Of a stretch of 15,085 bases of DNA, positions 1 to 6,835 are shown piece by piece (position 1 is the first letter of the stretch; each line of letters starts with the position of its first letter). Source of the DNA: Chlorobiota bacterium (GTDB lineage: Bacteria; Bacteroidota; Ignavibacteria; Kapaibacteriales; NICIL-2); the NCBI GenBank assembly GCA_003695605.1, contig RFIK01000170.1:1-15085 (forward strand). Direction: 5' to 3'. A program made the translations under genes and the position numbers. The notes beneath the pieces were generated by a model, which was not told where the DNA came from, did no database searches, and was given only the letters and a program-made list of their open reading frames with translations.

Positions 1-1091
1 CCTGCGTTGAACAGGCTTGTCTCCAAGTAAATCTGCCCATCGGTAATGGAAATCACGTTCGTCGGGATGTAGGCAGAAACATCGCCTGCTTGCGTCTCGA
101 TAACTGGAAGTGCGGTGAGCGATCCGCCACCACGTTCGTCGCTGAGTTTGGCTGCTCGCTCGAGCAACCGACTGTGGAGGTAGAATACATCCCCCGGATA
201 CGCTTCACGCCCAGGCGGTCGGCGCAAGAGCAACGACACCTGCCGATATGCCGCAGCTTGCTTGGAAAGGTCATCGTACACGATGAGCGCATGGCGGCCG
301 CTGTCACGGAAATATTCCCCCATCGACGCACCGCAGTATGGGGCGATAAACTGCAGTGGCGCGGGATCTGAGGCATTGGCTACAACGACGATTGTGTACT
401 CAAGTGCTCCGTACTGCTCGAGTGTCGCGACGACATTGGCTACGGTCGAGGCTTTCTGACCGATGGCGACGTAGATGCAATAGACGGGCTTGATGCCGCG
501 CCGGGCTGCGTCTTCCGTGTGAGTTTGCCGTTGGTTGATGATTGTGTCGAGCGCAACCGCAGTTTTCCCTGTCTGGCGATCGCCGATGATCAGTTCGCGC
601 TGTCCGCGTCCGATCGGGATCAATGCATCAATTGCTTTGATCCCTGTTTGGAGTGGCTCTTTGACAGGCTGACGGTACACTACCCCAACTGCTTTCCGCT
701 CAATCGGGAGTGAATGGGGCGTCTCGATCGGCCCTTTTCCATCAAGCGGGACACCGAGCGGATTGACGACGCGCCCGAGCAACGCTTCGCCTACTGGCAC
801 CGAGGCAATCCGCCCTGTACGGCGGACAGTGTCACCCTCCTTGACCAAGCGATCATCGCCAAAGAGCACGACGCCGACGTTATCTTCCTCCAAGTTCAGT
901 GCAATGCCCATAACGCCGTTGGGGAATTCGATCAGCTCCGAAGCCATGCACTTGGTCAAGCCATAGACACGAGCAACACCGTCGCCCACTTGGAGAACGG
1001 TGCCGACCTCTTCGATCTCAGTTTCACGCTCGAAGCCTGAAAGCTGTTTGCGGAGTATTGCAGAAATCTCTTCTGGACGAACTTCGACCAT
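1..1091 (-). CDS. atpA: ATP synthase F1 subunit alpha (partial, C-terminus beyond window)
   Basis: Alpha subunit of the F1 head, the nucleotide-binding but non-catalytic partner of beta in the alpha3beta3 hexamer. My own translation reads from MVEVRPEEISAIL to the IYLETSLFNAG region at the left edge, about 363 codons of an expected 500 or so, with no internal stop. Visible landmarks are the beta-barrel N-terminal domain (roughly residues 25-95), the P-loop GDRQTGKT near residue 170, and the family stretches AYRQVSLLLRRPPGREAYPGDVFYLHSRLLERAAKL and GGGSLTALPVIETQ, quoted here as landmarks only in part. The ATG is preceded six bases upstream by a strong Shine-Dalgarno sequence, GGAAGGAG, the best in the window. 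It lies 53 bases after atpH. Identity is very secure; atpG would be expected next, outside the window. Confidence 0.97.
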   Translation of the reverse strand, partial: MVEVRPEEISAILRKQLSGFERETEIEEVGTVLQVGDGVARVYGLTKCMASELIEFPNGVMGIALNLEEDNVGVVLFGDDRLVKEGDTVRRTGRIASVPVGEALLGRVVNPLGVPLDGKGPIETPHSLPIERKAVGVVYRQPVKEPLQTGIKAIDALIPIGRGQRELIIGDRQTGKTAVALDTIINQRQTHTEDAARRGIKPVYCIYVAIGQKASTVANVVATLEQYGALEYTIVVVANASDPAPLQFIAPYCGASMGEYFRDSGRHALIVYDDLSKQAAAYRQVSLLLRRPPGREAYPGDVFYLHSRLLERAAKLSDERGGGSLTALPVIETQAGDVSAYIPTNVISITDGQIYLETSLFNA

Positions 1092-1097
1092 TGCCTG

Positions 1098-1105
1098 CTC
1101 CTTCC
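1098..1105 (-). promoter_or_regulatory. Strong ribosome binding site of atpA
   Basis: Read on the minus strand this is GGAAGGAG, ending six bases before the atpA ATG at 1091. Most other genes in the window have weak or no Shine-Dalgarno sequence, so this one stands out and fixes the atpA start. Strong initiation fits a subunit needed in three copies per complex. Confidence 0.75.
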
Positions 1106-1110
1106 AATGT

Positions 1111-1137
1111 TCACGTGTTCGAAATACAGCTCACGTG
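1111..1137. repeat. TCACGTG direct repeat in the atpH-atpA gap
   Basis: TCACGTG occurs at 1111-1117 and again at 1131-1137, exactly 20 bases apart. Because CACGTG is its own reverse complement, the two copies could also pair in mRNA as a six-base stem with a 14-base loop, placed just before the atpA ribosome binding site. Both readings come directly from the sequence; any function is inference. Confidence 0.45.
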
Positions 1138-1144
1138 CAGAGCA

Positions 1145-1732
1145 TCAATTGCGCTCTACACCAGTGCCATCGGCTGATCCTCCGATGGTATCGGCGGCAC
1201 CAAGTAGCTGCGCACGGAGACGCGCAAGTTGGCCGGCTACGCTTGCATCCAGCCGAATATCACCACTTTTGATGACGATCCCACCGAGGATTGCCGGATT
1301 TACGGAAAACTCTACCTTCGGACGCCCACCGAAGTGCCGCGCAATGAACGCTTCGATGCGCGGAACTAAGTCGCTGGGGAACTCCACTGCGGTTGTCACC
1401 GATGCGGGCACGATGCCAGCCCACGCGTTATAGAGCTCGACAAATTGCTCAGCGATTTGATCGAGAATGTTTTCGCGACCTTTGAGGCAAACCAGCTCCA
1501 GGAATGCGCCGAAAAGCTGGTGCGTGCGCTGAGCAAAGATCTCGCGGAGAATCGCCACCTTCCGTTCTGCTGCAATGACGGGATTGTGCAGTAACGCTCG
1601 GAGCGGTGGAGACTGCGCAAATGCTGCCGAGAACAATTCGACCGACTGCCGGACGTGGTCCAGCGCCTGGTTCTGCTGGGCAGCTTCGAAGAGCGAGCGT
1701 GCGTAGCGTTTGGCGACTCGAGCGTTCCGCAT
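1145..1732 (-). CDS. atpH: ATP synthase F1 subunit delta
   Basis: Delta subunit (OSCP-type), which joins the top of the F1 head to the peripheral stalk formed by subunit b. The N-terminal six-helix domain begins with the typical VAKRYARSLFEAA (residues 5-17). The C-terminal part has the family pattern VKSGDIRLDASVAGQLARL (near 160-178), matching the usual GG-x-DGSVRGQLARL-type ending. From the ATG at 1732 it is 195 residues, close to the normal 175-185. A TTG at 1759 would add nine residues (NIRTDHH-type) and overlap atpF by 17 bases; I prefer the ATG, which leaves a 10-base gap and starts next to the conserved helix. Position between atpF and atpA is the standard order. Confidence 0.93.
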   Translation of the reverse strand: MRNARVAKRYARSLFEAAQQNQALDHVRQSVELFSAAFAQSPPLRALLHNPVIAAERKVAILREIFAQRTHQLFGAFLELVCLKGRENILDQIAEQFVELYNAWAGIVPASVTTAVEFPSDLVPRIEAFIARHFGGRPKVEFSVNPAILGGIVIKSGDIRLDASVAGQLARLRAQLLGAADTIGGSADGTGVERN

Positions 1733-1742
1733 AGTGTGGTGA

Positions 1743-2240
1743 TCAGTTCGTATGTTCAAGTTGCTCGATCGTTTGCTCGATCAAGCGGCGGTGGCGCTCG
1801 CTGTCGAGTTGTTCAGCAAGAAGCTTCTGCGCAGCGCGGAGCGCCAGGTCGGCAACCTCTCGCTGCAACTTCTTGCGGGCGTCGGCTGCCATACGCTCGA
1901 TTTCTCGTTGTGCCTCGCGGAGCTTTTCCTGCTTGACCTTTTCACTCTCTTCTGCAGCCCGTGCAACGATGTGGTCAGCCTGCTCACGTGCGTGGCGAAG
2001 CAGTTCGACCATTTCTGCATGGGCGCGTTTCCGCTGCTCTGCTGCATCGGCAAGCAACCGCTGCGCCTCGGCACGTGCCAGCTCGGCAGAGCGGAGAGAC
2101 TCCGCTATCGTTTGTTCTCGTCGTTCCAGGGCGGCACGGAGTGGCTTGTATCCGAACCGTGCCAGTAGGAACAAGTAGAGCCCAAAGTTGACGAGCGTCC
2201 AGATAATCAACCCCGGACTTATCTGCAGCAATCCATCCAT
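1743..2240 (-). CDS. atpF: ATP synthase Fo subunit b
   Basis: Peripheral-stalk subunit b. One membrane segment at the N-terminus (LIIWTLVNFGLYLFLLARFG, about residues 11-30) is followed by a long, highly charged helix rich in Glu, Arg, Ala and Gln that would form the b-b dimer coiled coil, including the RREQTIAESLRSAELARAEA stretch near 40-60. The 165-residue length is normal (155-170). Only one b gene is present, so the stalk is probably a homodimer, unlike photosynthetic lineages with b and b'. The DNA encoding the final repeats LIEQTIEQLE shows a short direct repeat of TTGCTCGATC on the plus strand. No clear Shine-Dalgarno sequence precedes the ATG; 62 bases separate it from atpE. Confidence 0.95.
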   Translation of the reverse strand: MDGLLQISPGLIIWTLVNFGLYLFLLARFGYKPLRAALERREQTIAESLRSAELARAEAQRLLADAAEQRKRAHAEMVELLRHAREQADHIVARAAEESEKVKQEKLREAQREIERMAADARKKLQREVADLALRAAQKLLAEQLDSERHRRLIEQTIEQLEHTN

Positions 2241-2273
2241 TGCGCGGGCACGAAATTGTTCGACAAGTTGGGT

Positions 2274-2300
2274 GACGCCTCGGGGCGCGATCGCAGCGTC
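2274..2300 (-). promoter_or_regulatory. Possible hairpin in the atpE-atpF gap
   Basis: The 62-base spacer contains CGCC (2276-2279) and GGCG (2284-2287) around a four-base TCGG loop. A competing longer pairing joins GACGC (2274-2278) with GCGTC (2296-2300). There is no U run, so it is not a terminator. A stem just after atpE could protect atpE mRNA or limit read-through, which would suit the need for many c subunits per complex; that is inference. Confidence 0.3.
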
Positions 2301-2302
2301 GG

Positions 2303-2533
2303 TTACCCTTTGAGTGCAAGGAAGATGCAGACGACCAATGCAAAGAGCGCAACCCCTTCGATGAGCGCTGCGCCGATGATCATCGTCGTTCGAACATCAC
2401 CGGCAGCTTCGGGTTGTCGCGCGCCTGCTTCGAGTGCTGCTGCAGCCAGCCGCCCAATACCATTGCCGACACCCAACACCGTGATGCCACAGCCTATCCC
2501 TGCGGCAAGCCATGCAAGACCGTAACCGTCCAT
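2303..2533 (-). CDS. atpE: ATP synthase Fo subunit c
   Basis: Proteolipid that forms the rotating c-ring. Two hydrophobic helices (about residues 5-36 and 48-74) flank the polar loop ARQPEA (38-43). Helix 1 has the glycine ladder GIGCGITVLGVGNGIG (12-27) and helix 2 carries the ion-binding carboxylate Glu59 in ALIEGVALFALVV. The residues around Glu59 (EG-VALF) lack the Ser/Thr and Tyr of sodium-binding rings, and no helix-1 Gln is seen at the matching place, so proton coupling is more likely; this is inferred from known family patterns. Length 76 is normal. A GGAG lies nine bases before the ATG. Confidence 0.96.
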   Translation of the reverse strand: MDGYGLAWLAAGIGCGITVLGVGNGIGRLAAAALEAGARQPEAAGDVRTTMIIGAALIEGVALFALVVCIFLALKG

Positions 2534-2568
2534 CGAAAAACACTCCGAAAAGGTTCAACAAAAACACA

Positions 2569-3558
2569 CTAACCTACGTGCTGCTCATGGTGGTCGTGGG
2601 CGTGGTCGCCAAGCGCCAGCCCAGTGAACACCGCTGTCAGCACAGTGAAAATGTACGTCTGCAAAAAGCAAACAAGCGTTTCCAACATGTAGATGAAAAT
2701 CGAAAAGCCGACCGACATCGGCGCAACGAAGATCGAGCGGAAGTAAAAGATGAGCCCGATAAGGGATAGTAGGATGATGTGCCCTGCGGACATGTTCGCA
2801 AACAAACGAACTGTCAGTGCAAACGGTTTGGTGAACAGCCCAAGAATTTCGATCGGCACCATGATCGGAGCCAAGTACACCGGAGCTCCGCCGAGTAAGT
2901 GGTGAAGCCAGCCTTTGAGCCCAATCTCGCGCAGAGCAAGACCGTTGATGACAACAAACGCTGTAATCGCCAGCGCGGCTGTCGTGCCGATAGAACCGGT
3001 GGCTGTATGCATTCCAGGCAATAAACCGAGGAGGTTCAGCACGAGGATGAAGAAAAACAGCCCAACAAAGTACGGCATAAACTGCCGCACTAAGCGCTCC
3101 GACCGAAGGTTGGGGCGGACGATTTCATCACGCACATATACCACGATTGCCTCCAGCACATTCTGAAGACCGCGCGGCGGTGCAAGTGGATTGCGACGGT
3201 AGCGCCTGCCCGCCCACCAGAAAAGGCCAAGCACAATCACCATTCCAATCCACTGGAATACGACCAGGTTGGTCACGGAAAGATCGAGCGTAGGGGGCTT
3301 GTCATCACTGGTGCGGACAACGTGGCCATGGTGCAGTCGGTAGCTACCGTGCTCTTCCATTGCCTTCGTGTTCCGGTAGAAATGCCATGTGCCCCCATCG
3401 TACAAGATCACCGGTAACACGTCCGAGGAGGTGAATGCGATGTTGAGTTCGTGATGGTCACCAAGCTCCTGGAGAAGATGCGGAATAACTTGCGCTGGCG
3501 GTATTTCCGCTGCATGTCCGTGCTGTGTTGCTAATGTATCGTGTCCTGTTGAGCTCAT
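2569..3558 (-). CDS. atpB: ATP synthase Fo subunit a
   Basis: Membrane subunit a, which carries the two half-channels for protons. The essential arginine is Arg251 in KPFALTVRLFANMSAGH. Membrane segments begin near residues 97 (LVVFQWIGMVIVLGLFWWAG), 161, 192, 225 and 265. The C-terminal FLQTYIFTVLTAVFTGLAL is typical. At 329 residues it is longer than the 230-270 of many bacteria because of an extra N-terminal region of about 90 residues, known from Bacteroidota and Chlorobi. Both ends are rich in histidine (GHDTLATQHGHAAE at the start, DHAHDHHEQH at the end). The ATG lies three bases after the upstream gene's stop, indicating coupled translation. Confidence 0.96.
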   Translation of the reverse strand: MSSTGHDTLATQHGHAAEIPPAQVIPHLLQELGDHHELNIAFTSSDVLPVILYDGGTWHFYRNTKAMEEHGSYRLHHGHVVRTSDDKPPTLDLSVTNLVVFQWIGMVIVLGLFWWAGRRYRRNPLAPPRGLQNVLEAIVVYVRDEIVRPNLRSERLVRQFMPYFVGLFFFILVLNLLGLLPGMHTATGSIGTTAALAITAFVVINGLALREIGLKGWLHHLLGGAPVYLAPIMVPIEILGLFTKPFALTVRLFANMSAGHIILLSLIGLIFYFRSIFVAPMSVGFSIFIYMLETLVCFLQTYIFTVLTAVFTGLALGDHAHDHHEQHVG

Positions 3559-3561
3559 CGG

Positions 3562-3918
3562 TTACCACACAGTAAACGGCACTCGCGCTCGCCGATAGCG
3601 GCGACGTCGGCGAAGTGGGGTTTTAGATTTTTCGTGACGGGTGTGTAAAAAAAAAGCTTCCACAAGCACCATCACAAAGAACGAGACCATGAGCGTCAGC
3701 GCAAAAGCCAGCCGGTTGACCTCGAACGTCGTGAGCACAACGACGATGATCGTGACCATCGCAAGGAGCCGGAGCGCCATTGCAGTTAGCACCAGCGTCG
3801 TTGCTCGATTGACCGGCAAGCGCTGAGCACGACGCGCAACCGCAAGCCCTGCAGCGACATTTGCCGCGCTCAGGAGAAAGCCGATCACAATCCCAAGCAG
3901 CGTCGGGGATAGTTCCAT
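3562..3918 (-). CDS. Small membrane protein of the atp operon (AtpI-like)
   Basis: A 118-residue integral membrane protein between the atpZ-like gene and atpB, the place where an AtpI/UncI-type assembly helper is commonly found. Three to four hydrophobic segments are visible: about residues 7-28, 40-62 and 67-91. The assignment rests on position and size, not on a clear motif. It then ends in a strongly basic tail, LRRRRRYRRAR. The chosen ATG overlaps the previous stop as TGATG; a GTG one codon upstream is the alternative. Just before the tail is a run of nine T (coding AFFL, plus-strand 3647-3655). With eight T the reading frame would instead give a less basic tail ending in a stop that overlaps the atpB ATG as ATGA, so the C-terminus is uncertain. 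Confidence 0.7.
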   Translation of the reverse strand: MELSPTLLGIVIGFLLSAANVAAGLAVARRAQRLPVNRATTLVLTAMALRLLAMVTIIVVVLTTFEVNRLAFALTLMVSFFVMVLVEAFFLHTRHEKSKTPLRRRRRYRRARVPFTVW

Positions 3919-4202
3919 CACTGCCCCGGTTGATGCGACGATGTCTCGCTCTTGGGCGTTCCCACTGAGTCTTTCGGCGTCAGCCGGCTAATTGCGCGGA
4001 TAAAATGTACAATCGCTGCAGCAATTCCCAGCACAAAGCCGACGATTGTCCACAGCGGCATCATGCCGCTTGCTCGATCGGCGTACCAACCAAGTGCCCC
4101 TCCCGCAAGAACTGTCACTGCAAGCTCGACCCCGAGCGAGAGCAAGGGTGCAAGCTGGCCAATGACTCTACTGCGTGATGGGGAGTGCGACGGCGGTACC
4201 AC
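3918..4202 (-). CDS. atpZ: AtpZ/F0F1-ATPase subunit-family membrane protein
   Basis: Small two-helix membrane protein of the type that opens atp operons in many bacteria (ATPase_gene1/AtpZ family), thought to help c-ring assembly or ion supply. Helix 1 is LGVELAVTVLAGGALGWYAD, then the loop RASGMMPL, then helix 2 WTIVGFVLGIAAAIVHFIRAI; the GWYAD...P...G..LG pattern is typical. The start is uncertain. A TTG at 4238 would give 106 residues, but it overlaps a promoter-like box (4236-4243), so transcripts from that box would begin after it; I therefore use the in-frame GTG at 4202, giving 94 residues, nearer the family norm. Neither has a clear ribosome binding site. It overlaps the next gene by one base. 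Confidence 0.8.
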   Translation of the reverse strand: MVPPSHSPSRSRVIGQLAPLLSLGVELAVTVLAGGALGWYADRASGMMPLWTIVGFVLGIAAAIVHFIRAISRLTPKDSVGTPKSETSSHQPGQ

Positions 4203-4235
4203 AAACGAACGCTCAAAGAACCTCGTTACAGGCTG

Positions 4236-4268
4236 CAAAAATATGGCAGCGCAGCGCCATGCGCCAAA
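4236..4268 (-). promoter_or_regulatory. Candidate promoter of the atp operon
   Basis: On the minus strand there is TTTG (4265-4268), a 21-base spacer, then TATTTTTG (4236-4243). This fits the Bacteroidota pattern of a -33 TTTG and a -7 TAnnTTTG. The box continues as GCAGCC, and the same 13 bases, TATTTTTGCAGCC, occur upstream of ffh. It sits in the 80-base gap between the LOG gene and the atpZ-like gene, where an atp operon promoter is expected. Confidence 0.5.
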
Positions 4269-4282
4269 TTTTCGTGGAATTG

Positions 4283-5020
4283 TTACACCCGTTCCCCGAA
4301 CACCCCAATCGGACGCAACGTCACCTGCCGCTGGAGCTGGAAGCGCTTGACTGCATAGCGTTCGAGGTGGTCACGTATCGCTTCGACCGAGTCGGTTATG
4401 AGCACAAGCTCTCGATCACGAGAGGAAATCGTACCTTCTTGCGCCATTTGCGCAAGAAGTGTCGCCACAGGATGCCAATAGTCGCTCCCCATGAGCACGA
4501 CGGGGAAATGCTCAATCTTTCCCGTTTGAATCAGCGTCAATGCCTCGAACATTTCATCGAGCGTTCCAATCCCACCCGGTAACACCACGAACCCGTAGGA
4601 GTACTTGACCAGCAGCACTTTCCGCACGAAAAAATAGCGCACGGTAATCCATCGGTCCAAATACGCATTCGGCTGCTGCTCGTGGGGAAGCTCGATATTG
4701 CAACCGATCGAGCGGCCGCCTGCTTCTTTTGCACCGCGGTTGGCTGCCTCCATCAACCCTGGGCCGCCGCCAGTCATCACGGTAAAACCTAAGTCCGCAA
4801 CAGTACGTCCAACCGCTCGCGCTAAATCATAGTACGGATGACCTTCCTGAATCCGCGCCGAGCCAAAGATCGTTATGCACGGTCCAACAAAGTGTAGTGC
4901 ACGAAATCCGCGGAGGAACTCCCACGCTACACGAGCAATGAAGCGCAGCTCCTCCCATCGCCGGTGAGGGCCAGTGAGGGCGTACCGTTCATCAGTACGC
5001 CGGTGACCATTGACGCTCAT
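4283..5020 (-). CDS. LOG-family protein (nucleoside monophosphate phosphoribohydrolase)
   Basis: Rossmann-fold protein of the LOG family, often mislabelled lysine decarboxylase. Family members hydrolyse the N-glycosidic bond of nucleoside 5'-monophosphates, in plants and some bacteria cytokinin ribotides; the substrate here is unknown. The two signature motifs are present: GGGPGLMEAANRGA (84-97) and PGGIGTLDEMFE (148-159). Arg133 and Glu156 match the catalytic Arg/Glu pair of the family, with the same 23-residue spacing as I recall for plant LOG. The 245-residue length includes an N-terminal addition of about 45 residues relative to short LOGs, as in the TIGR00730 subgroup with extended ends. 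GAGG lies ten bases before the ATG. It begins two bases after the secreted-protein gene, so the two are probably co-transcribed. Confidence 0.9.
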   Translation of the reverse strand: MSVNGHRRTDERYALTGPHRRWEELRFIARVAWEFLRGFRALHFVGPCITIFGSARIQEGHPYYDLARAVGRTVADLGFTVMTGGGPGLMEAANRGAKEAGGRSIGCNIELPHEQQPNAYLDRWITVRYFFVRKVLLVKYSYGFVVLPGGIGTLDEMFEALTLIQTGKIEHFPVVLMGSDYWHPVATLLAQMAQEGTISSRDRELVLITDSVEAIRDHLERYAVKRFQLQRQVTLRPIGVFGERV

Positions 5021-5022
5021 GG

Positions 5023-6357
5023 CTAAAATCCTCGCCTGCGTAACTGTTCGACAATCCGATCGAGAAACACGTATTCGACGCTACCGAACTGTTGCCCAAG
5101 GGGCATCAGGAGAAATTCACCCTCGCTTGCAATGTTCCCTACCTGATACATCGCATTGTCGAAGAGCGTCGTTTCCTCCGGTCGGAACTCATTGTCAACA
5201 TCGGTGATGCGGATGAGTACCCCCATTGGCACTGGACGCTGATATGGCGGCAGAAACTGGCCCGCCAAGAAAAGCCACGGTATACGGACGCGCAGCACGT
5301 AGCCTGTTGCGTTCTTTTCCGCATGCGCAAGGACATCTGCCATCGCTCGCATACGTAGCCGTGTAAGCATGCTGCTATCGCTCGCCATCAAGCGTAGATT
5401 CGGGGGAACAGTCCGAAAATTCCCAAGCTGCACACCAATCCCTACCATTGGCGCATCGGGCTGCTGCCGCAGAGAAACTCCACGCTTTTCTCGGCGAAGT
5501 GCGATACTCGGCAGCACGCTATCTGGAGCATGGAGGTCAAACCACAACTCAAGCCGATCAGCAGGGCAGCTATCGCATGTTCCGACGATAAGCTCGTCAT
5601 CACGCACCTCGATGGCAAGGTAGAGATAGTTCGAATCATATGCCCCTGCAAGAGACATCGAGCAATCCTCGGGCCCTGACCAGTAGAATGCACCACGTTC
5701 GACGTAATCAACACTGGTCAATACAGCACGCCGTTGGAATCCATGACCAGGTAGAAAGCCACGCGGATAGATCGGCACGACGCTCGCGCGGCGTTCGAGC
5801 ACGACATTGCCCGACCGCGTCAGGGACCAACTCTCGTACTTGCGAAGCTGCGGGTAGGAGAGAGACTGTTCCAGCGTCAAGCTCCCAATGCGCTGCGTAC
5901 GGTATGCAGTGACCTCAATAAGGGCGATTCCATCGAACCGATAGCCAGTAATTCGCCAATCAAATTGCTGCAGCTTTTCTGTGATATAGCACACACCGTA
6001 CCGAATTGCCACCCCCACCTCGAGTGGCAGTTCGATGAAACGGTACTCCTTGACCGCAATCAGAGTTAGAAAGCCATCAATATCGGCGAAAAGGTACACA
6101 TACATGCGCCGCGAGTTATCCCGAGCGCGGCGAACTGCACAGGCGAGATCGTAGTTTCCATCACCGGAGAAATCGCCTGCATCCCATGAGTAGAAGCGGT
6201 AGTCGTCGCCAGAAAAGCTTTGGTCCACATCAGCGATGAGTTCGCGATCGAAATACGCTTCAAGTTTGCCGCAGAACTCTGCACGTGTCATTCCCTGCTG
6301 GGCGATCGCCTGTGCAGATACGATAAGACACAGCAGCAGTACAACCGCACTACGCAT
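5023..6357 (-). CDS. Secreted protein with a C-terminal CBM9/DOMON-like domain
   Basis: I do not recognise a named family for the whole protein. From the ATG at 6357 it has 444 residues and a clear signal peptide, MRSAVVLLLCLIVSAQAIAQ, with cleavage expected after an AQA or IAQ site. A TTG at 6372 would add five residues before the signal and is less likely. Residues 55-150 hold an aspartate-rich loop, GDFSGDGNYDLAC (61-73), like the calcium-binding loops of FG-GAP/VCBS repeats. Residues about 205-418 resemble a carbohydrate-binding module family 9 or DOMON sandwich: SLAGAYDSNYLYLAIEVRDDE, then DRLELWFDLHA, and later VRIPWLFL. Cys261 and Cys264 (CDSC) could form a disulfide or bind metal. It overlaps the GNAT gene by eight bases. 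An envelope or surface glycan-binding role is inference. Confidence 0.75.
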   Translation of the reverse strand: MRSAVVLLLCLIVSAQAIAQQGMTRAEFCGKLEAYFDRELIADVDQSFSGDDYRFYSWDAGDFSGDGNYDLACAVRRARDNSRRMYVYLFADIDGFLTLIAVKEYRFIELPLEVGVAIRYGVCYITEKLQQFDWRITGYRFDGIALIEVTAYRTQRIGSLTLEQSLSYPQLRKYESWSLTRSGNVVLERRASVVPIYPRGFLPGHGFQRRAVLTSVDYVERGAFYWSGPEDCSMSLAGAYDSNYLYLAIEVRDDELIVGTCDSCPADRLELWFDLHAPDSVLPSIALRREKRGVSLRQQPDAPMVGIGVQLGNFRTVPPNLRLMASDSSMLTRLRMRAMADVLAHAEKNATGYVLRVRIPWLFLAGQFLPPYQRPVPMGVLIRITDVDNEFRPEETTLFDNAMYQVGNIASEGEFLLMPLGQQFGSVEYVFLDRIVEQLRRRGF

Positions 6358-6835
6358 TTGCAAGGTGAGCAATTGTTTCCTCCGTCATGCGGTAAAGCTG
6401 CCATTGCGGAAGGCGGTCCGCCCCCAACGATGCATAGAACCGGTGCGCCGGCTCATTCCAATCGAGGACGATCCACTCCATCCGCCCGCATCCCTGCTCC
6501 AGCGCTCGCCGTGCAAGCTCTTGCATGAGTGCTTTCCCTATCCCTTGGCCACGCCACGTAGGATGGACGAAGATGTCCTCGACGAAAAGCGTCGGACGGG
6601 CGAGGAAGGAAGAATACGTTTCCAGGTAGATGCAGTAGCCGCAGACACAACTCCCCACAAGCGCAAGGAGGGCCCGGTACCGCGGTGGCGTTCGCTCGAA
6701 AGCGTCCCGGTAGAGACGTTCGCGTGCGGCTACATCGGGTGGATCGAGCTGCTCGTACTCTGCAAGCGCCACAATCAGCTCGACGAATGACTCGAACAGC
6801 TCTGGTCGCAGTGGTTCGATGGAGCATCGGTTCAT
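6350..6835 (-). CDS. GNAT-family N-acetyltransferase, diamine/thialysine acetyltransferase type
   Basis: Acetyl-CoA-dependent N-acetyltransferase of 161 residues, a usual size for the fold. The acetyl-CoA pyrophosphate loop is RGQGIGKA (95-102), preceded by the strand LFVEDIFVHP (83-92). The end pattern VLDWNEPAHRFYASLGA (123-139) is close to that of spermidine/spermine and thialysine N-acetyltransferases (WNEP..FY...GA), so a polyamine or lysine-like amine is a reasonable guess for the substrate, but not proven. The ATG overlaps the stop of the AtuA-like gene as ATGA, showing translational coupling, and its end overlaps the following secreted-protein gene. Confidence 0.9.
   Translation of the reverse strand: MNRCSIEPLRPELFESFVELIVALAEYEQLDPPDVAARERLYRDAFERTPPRYRALLALVGSCVCGYCIYLETYSSFLARPTLFVEDIFVHPTWRGQGIGKALMQELARRALEQGCGRMEWIVLDWNEPAHRFYASLGADRLPQWQLYRMTEETIAHLANA

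Noticed and set aside
90..1040. Several plus-strand frames at the left edge
   Set aside because: They are opposite atpA, whose translation shows continuous family motifs on the minus strand.
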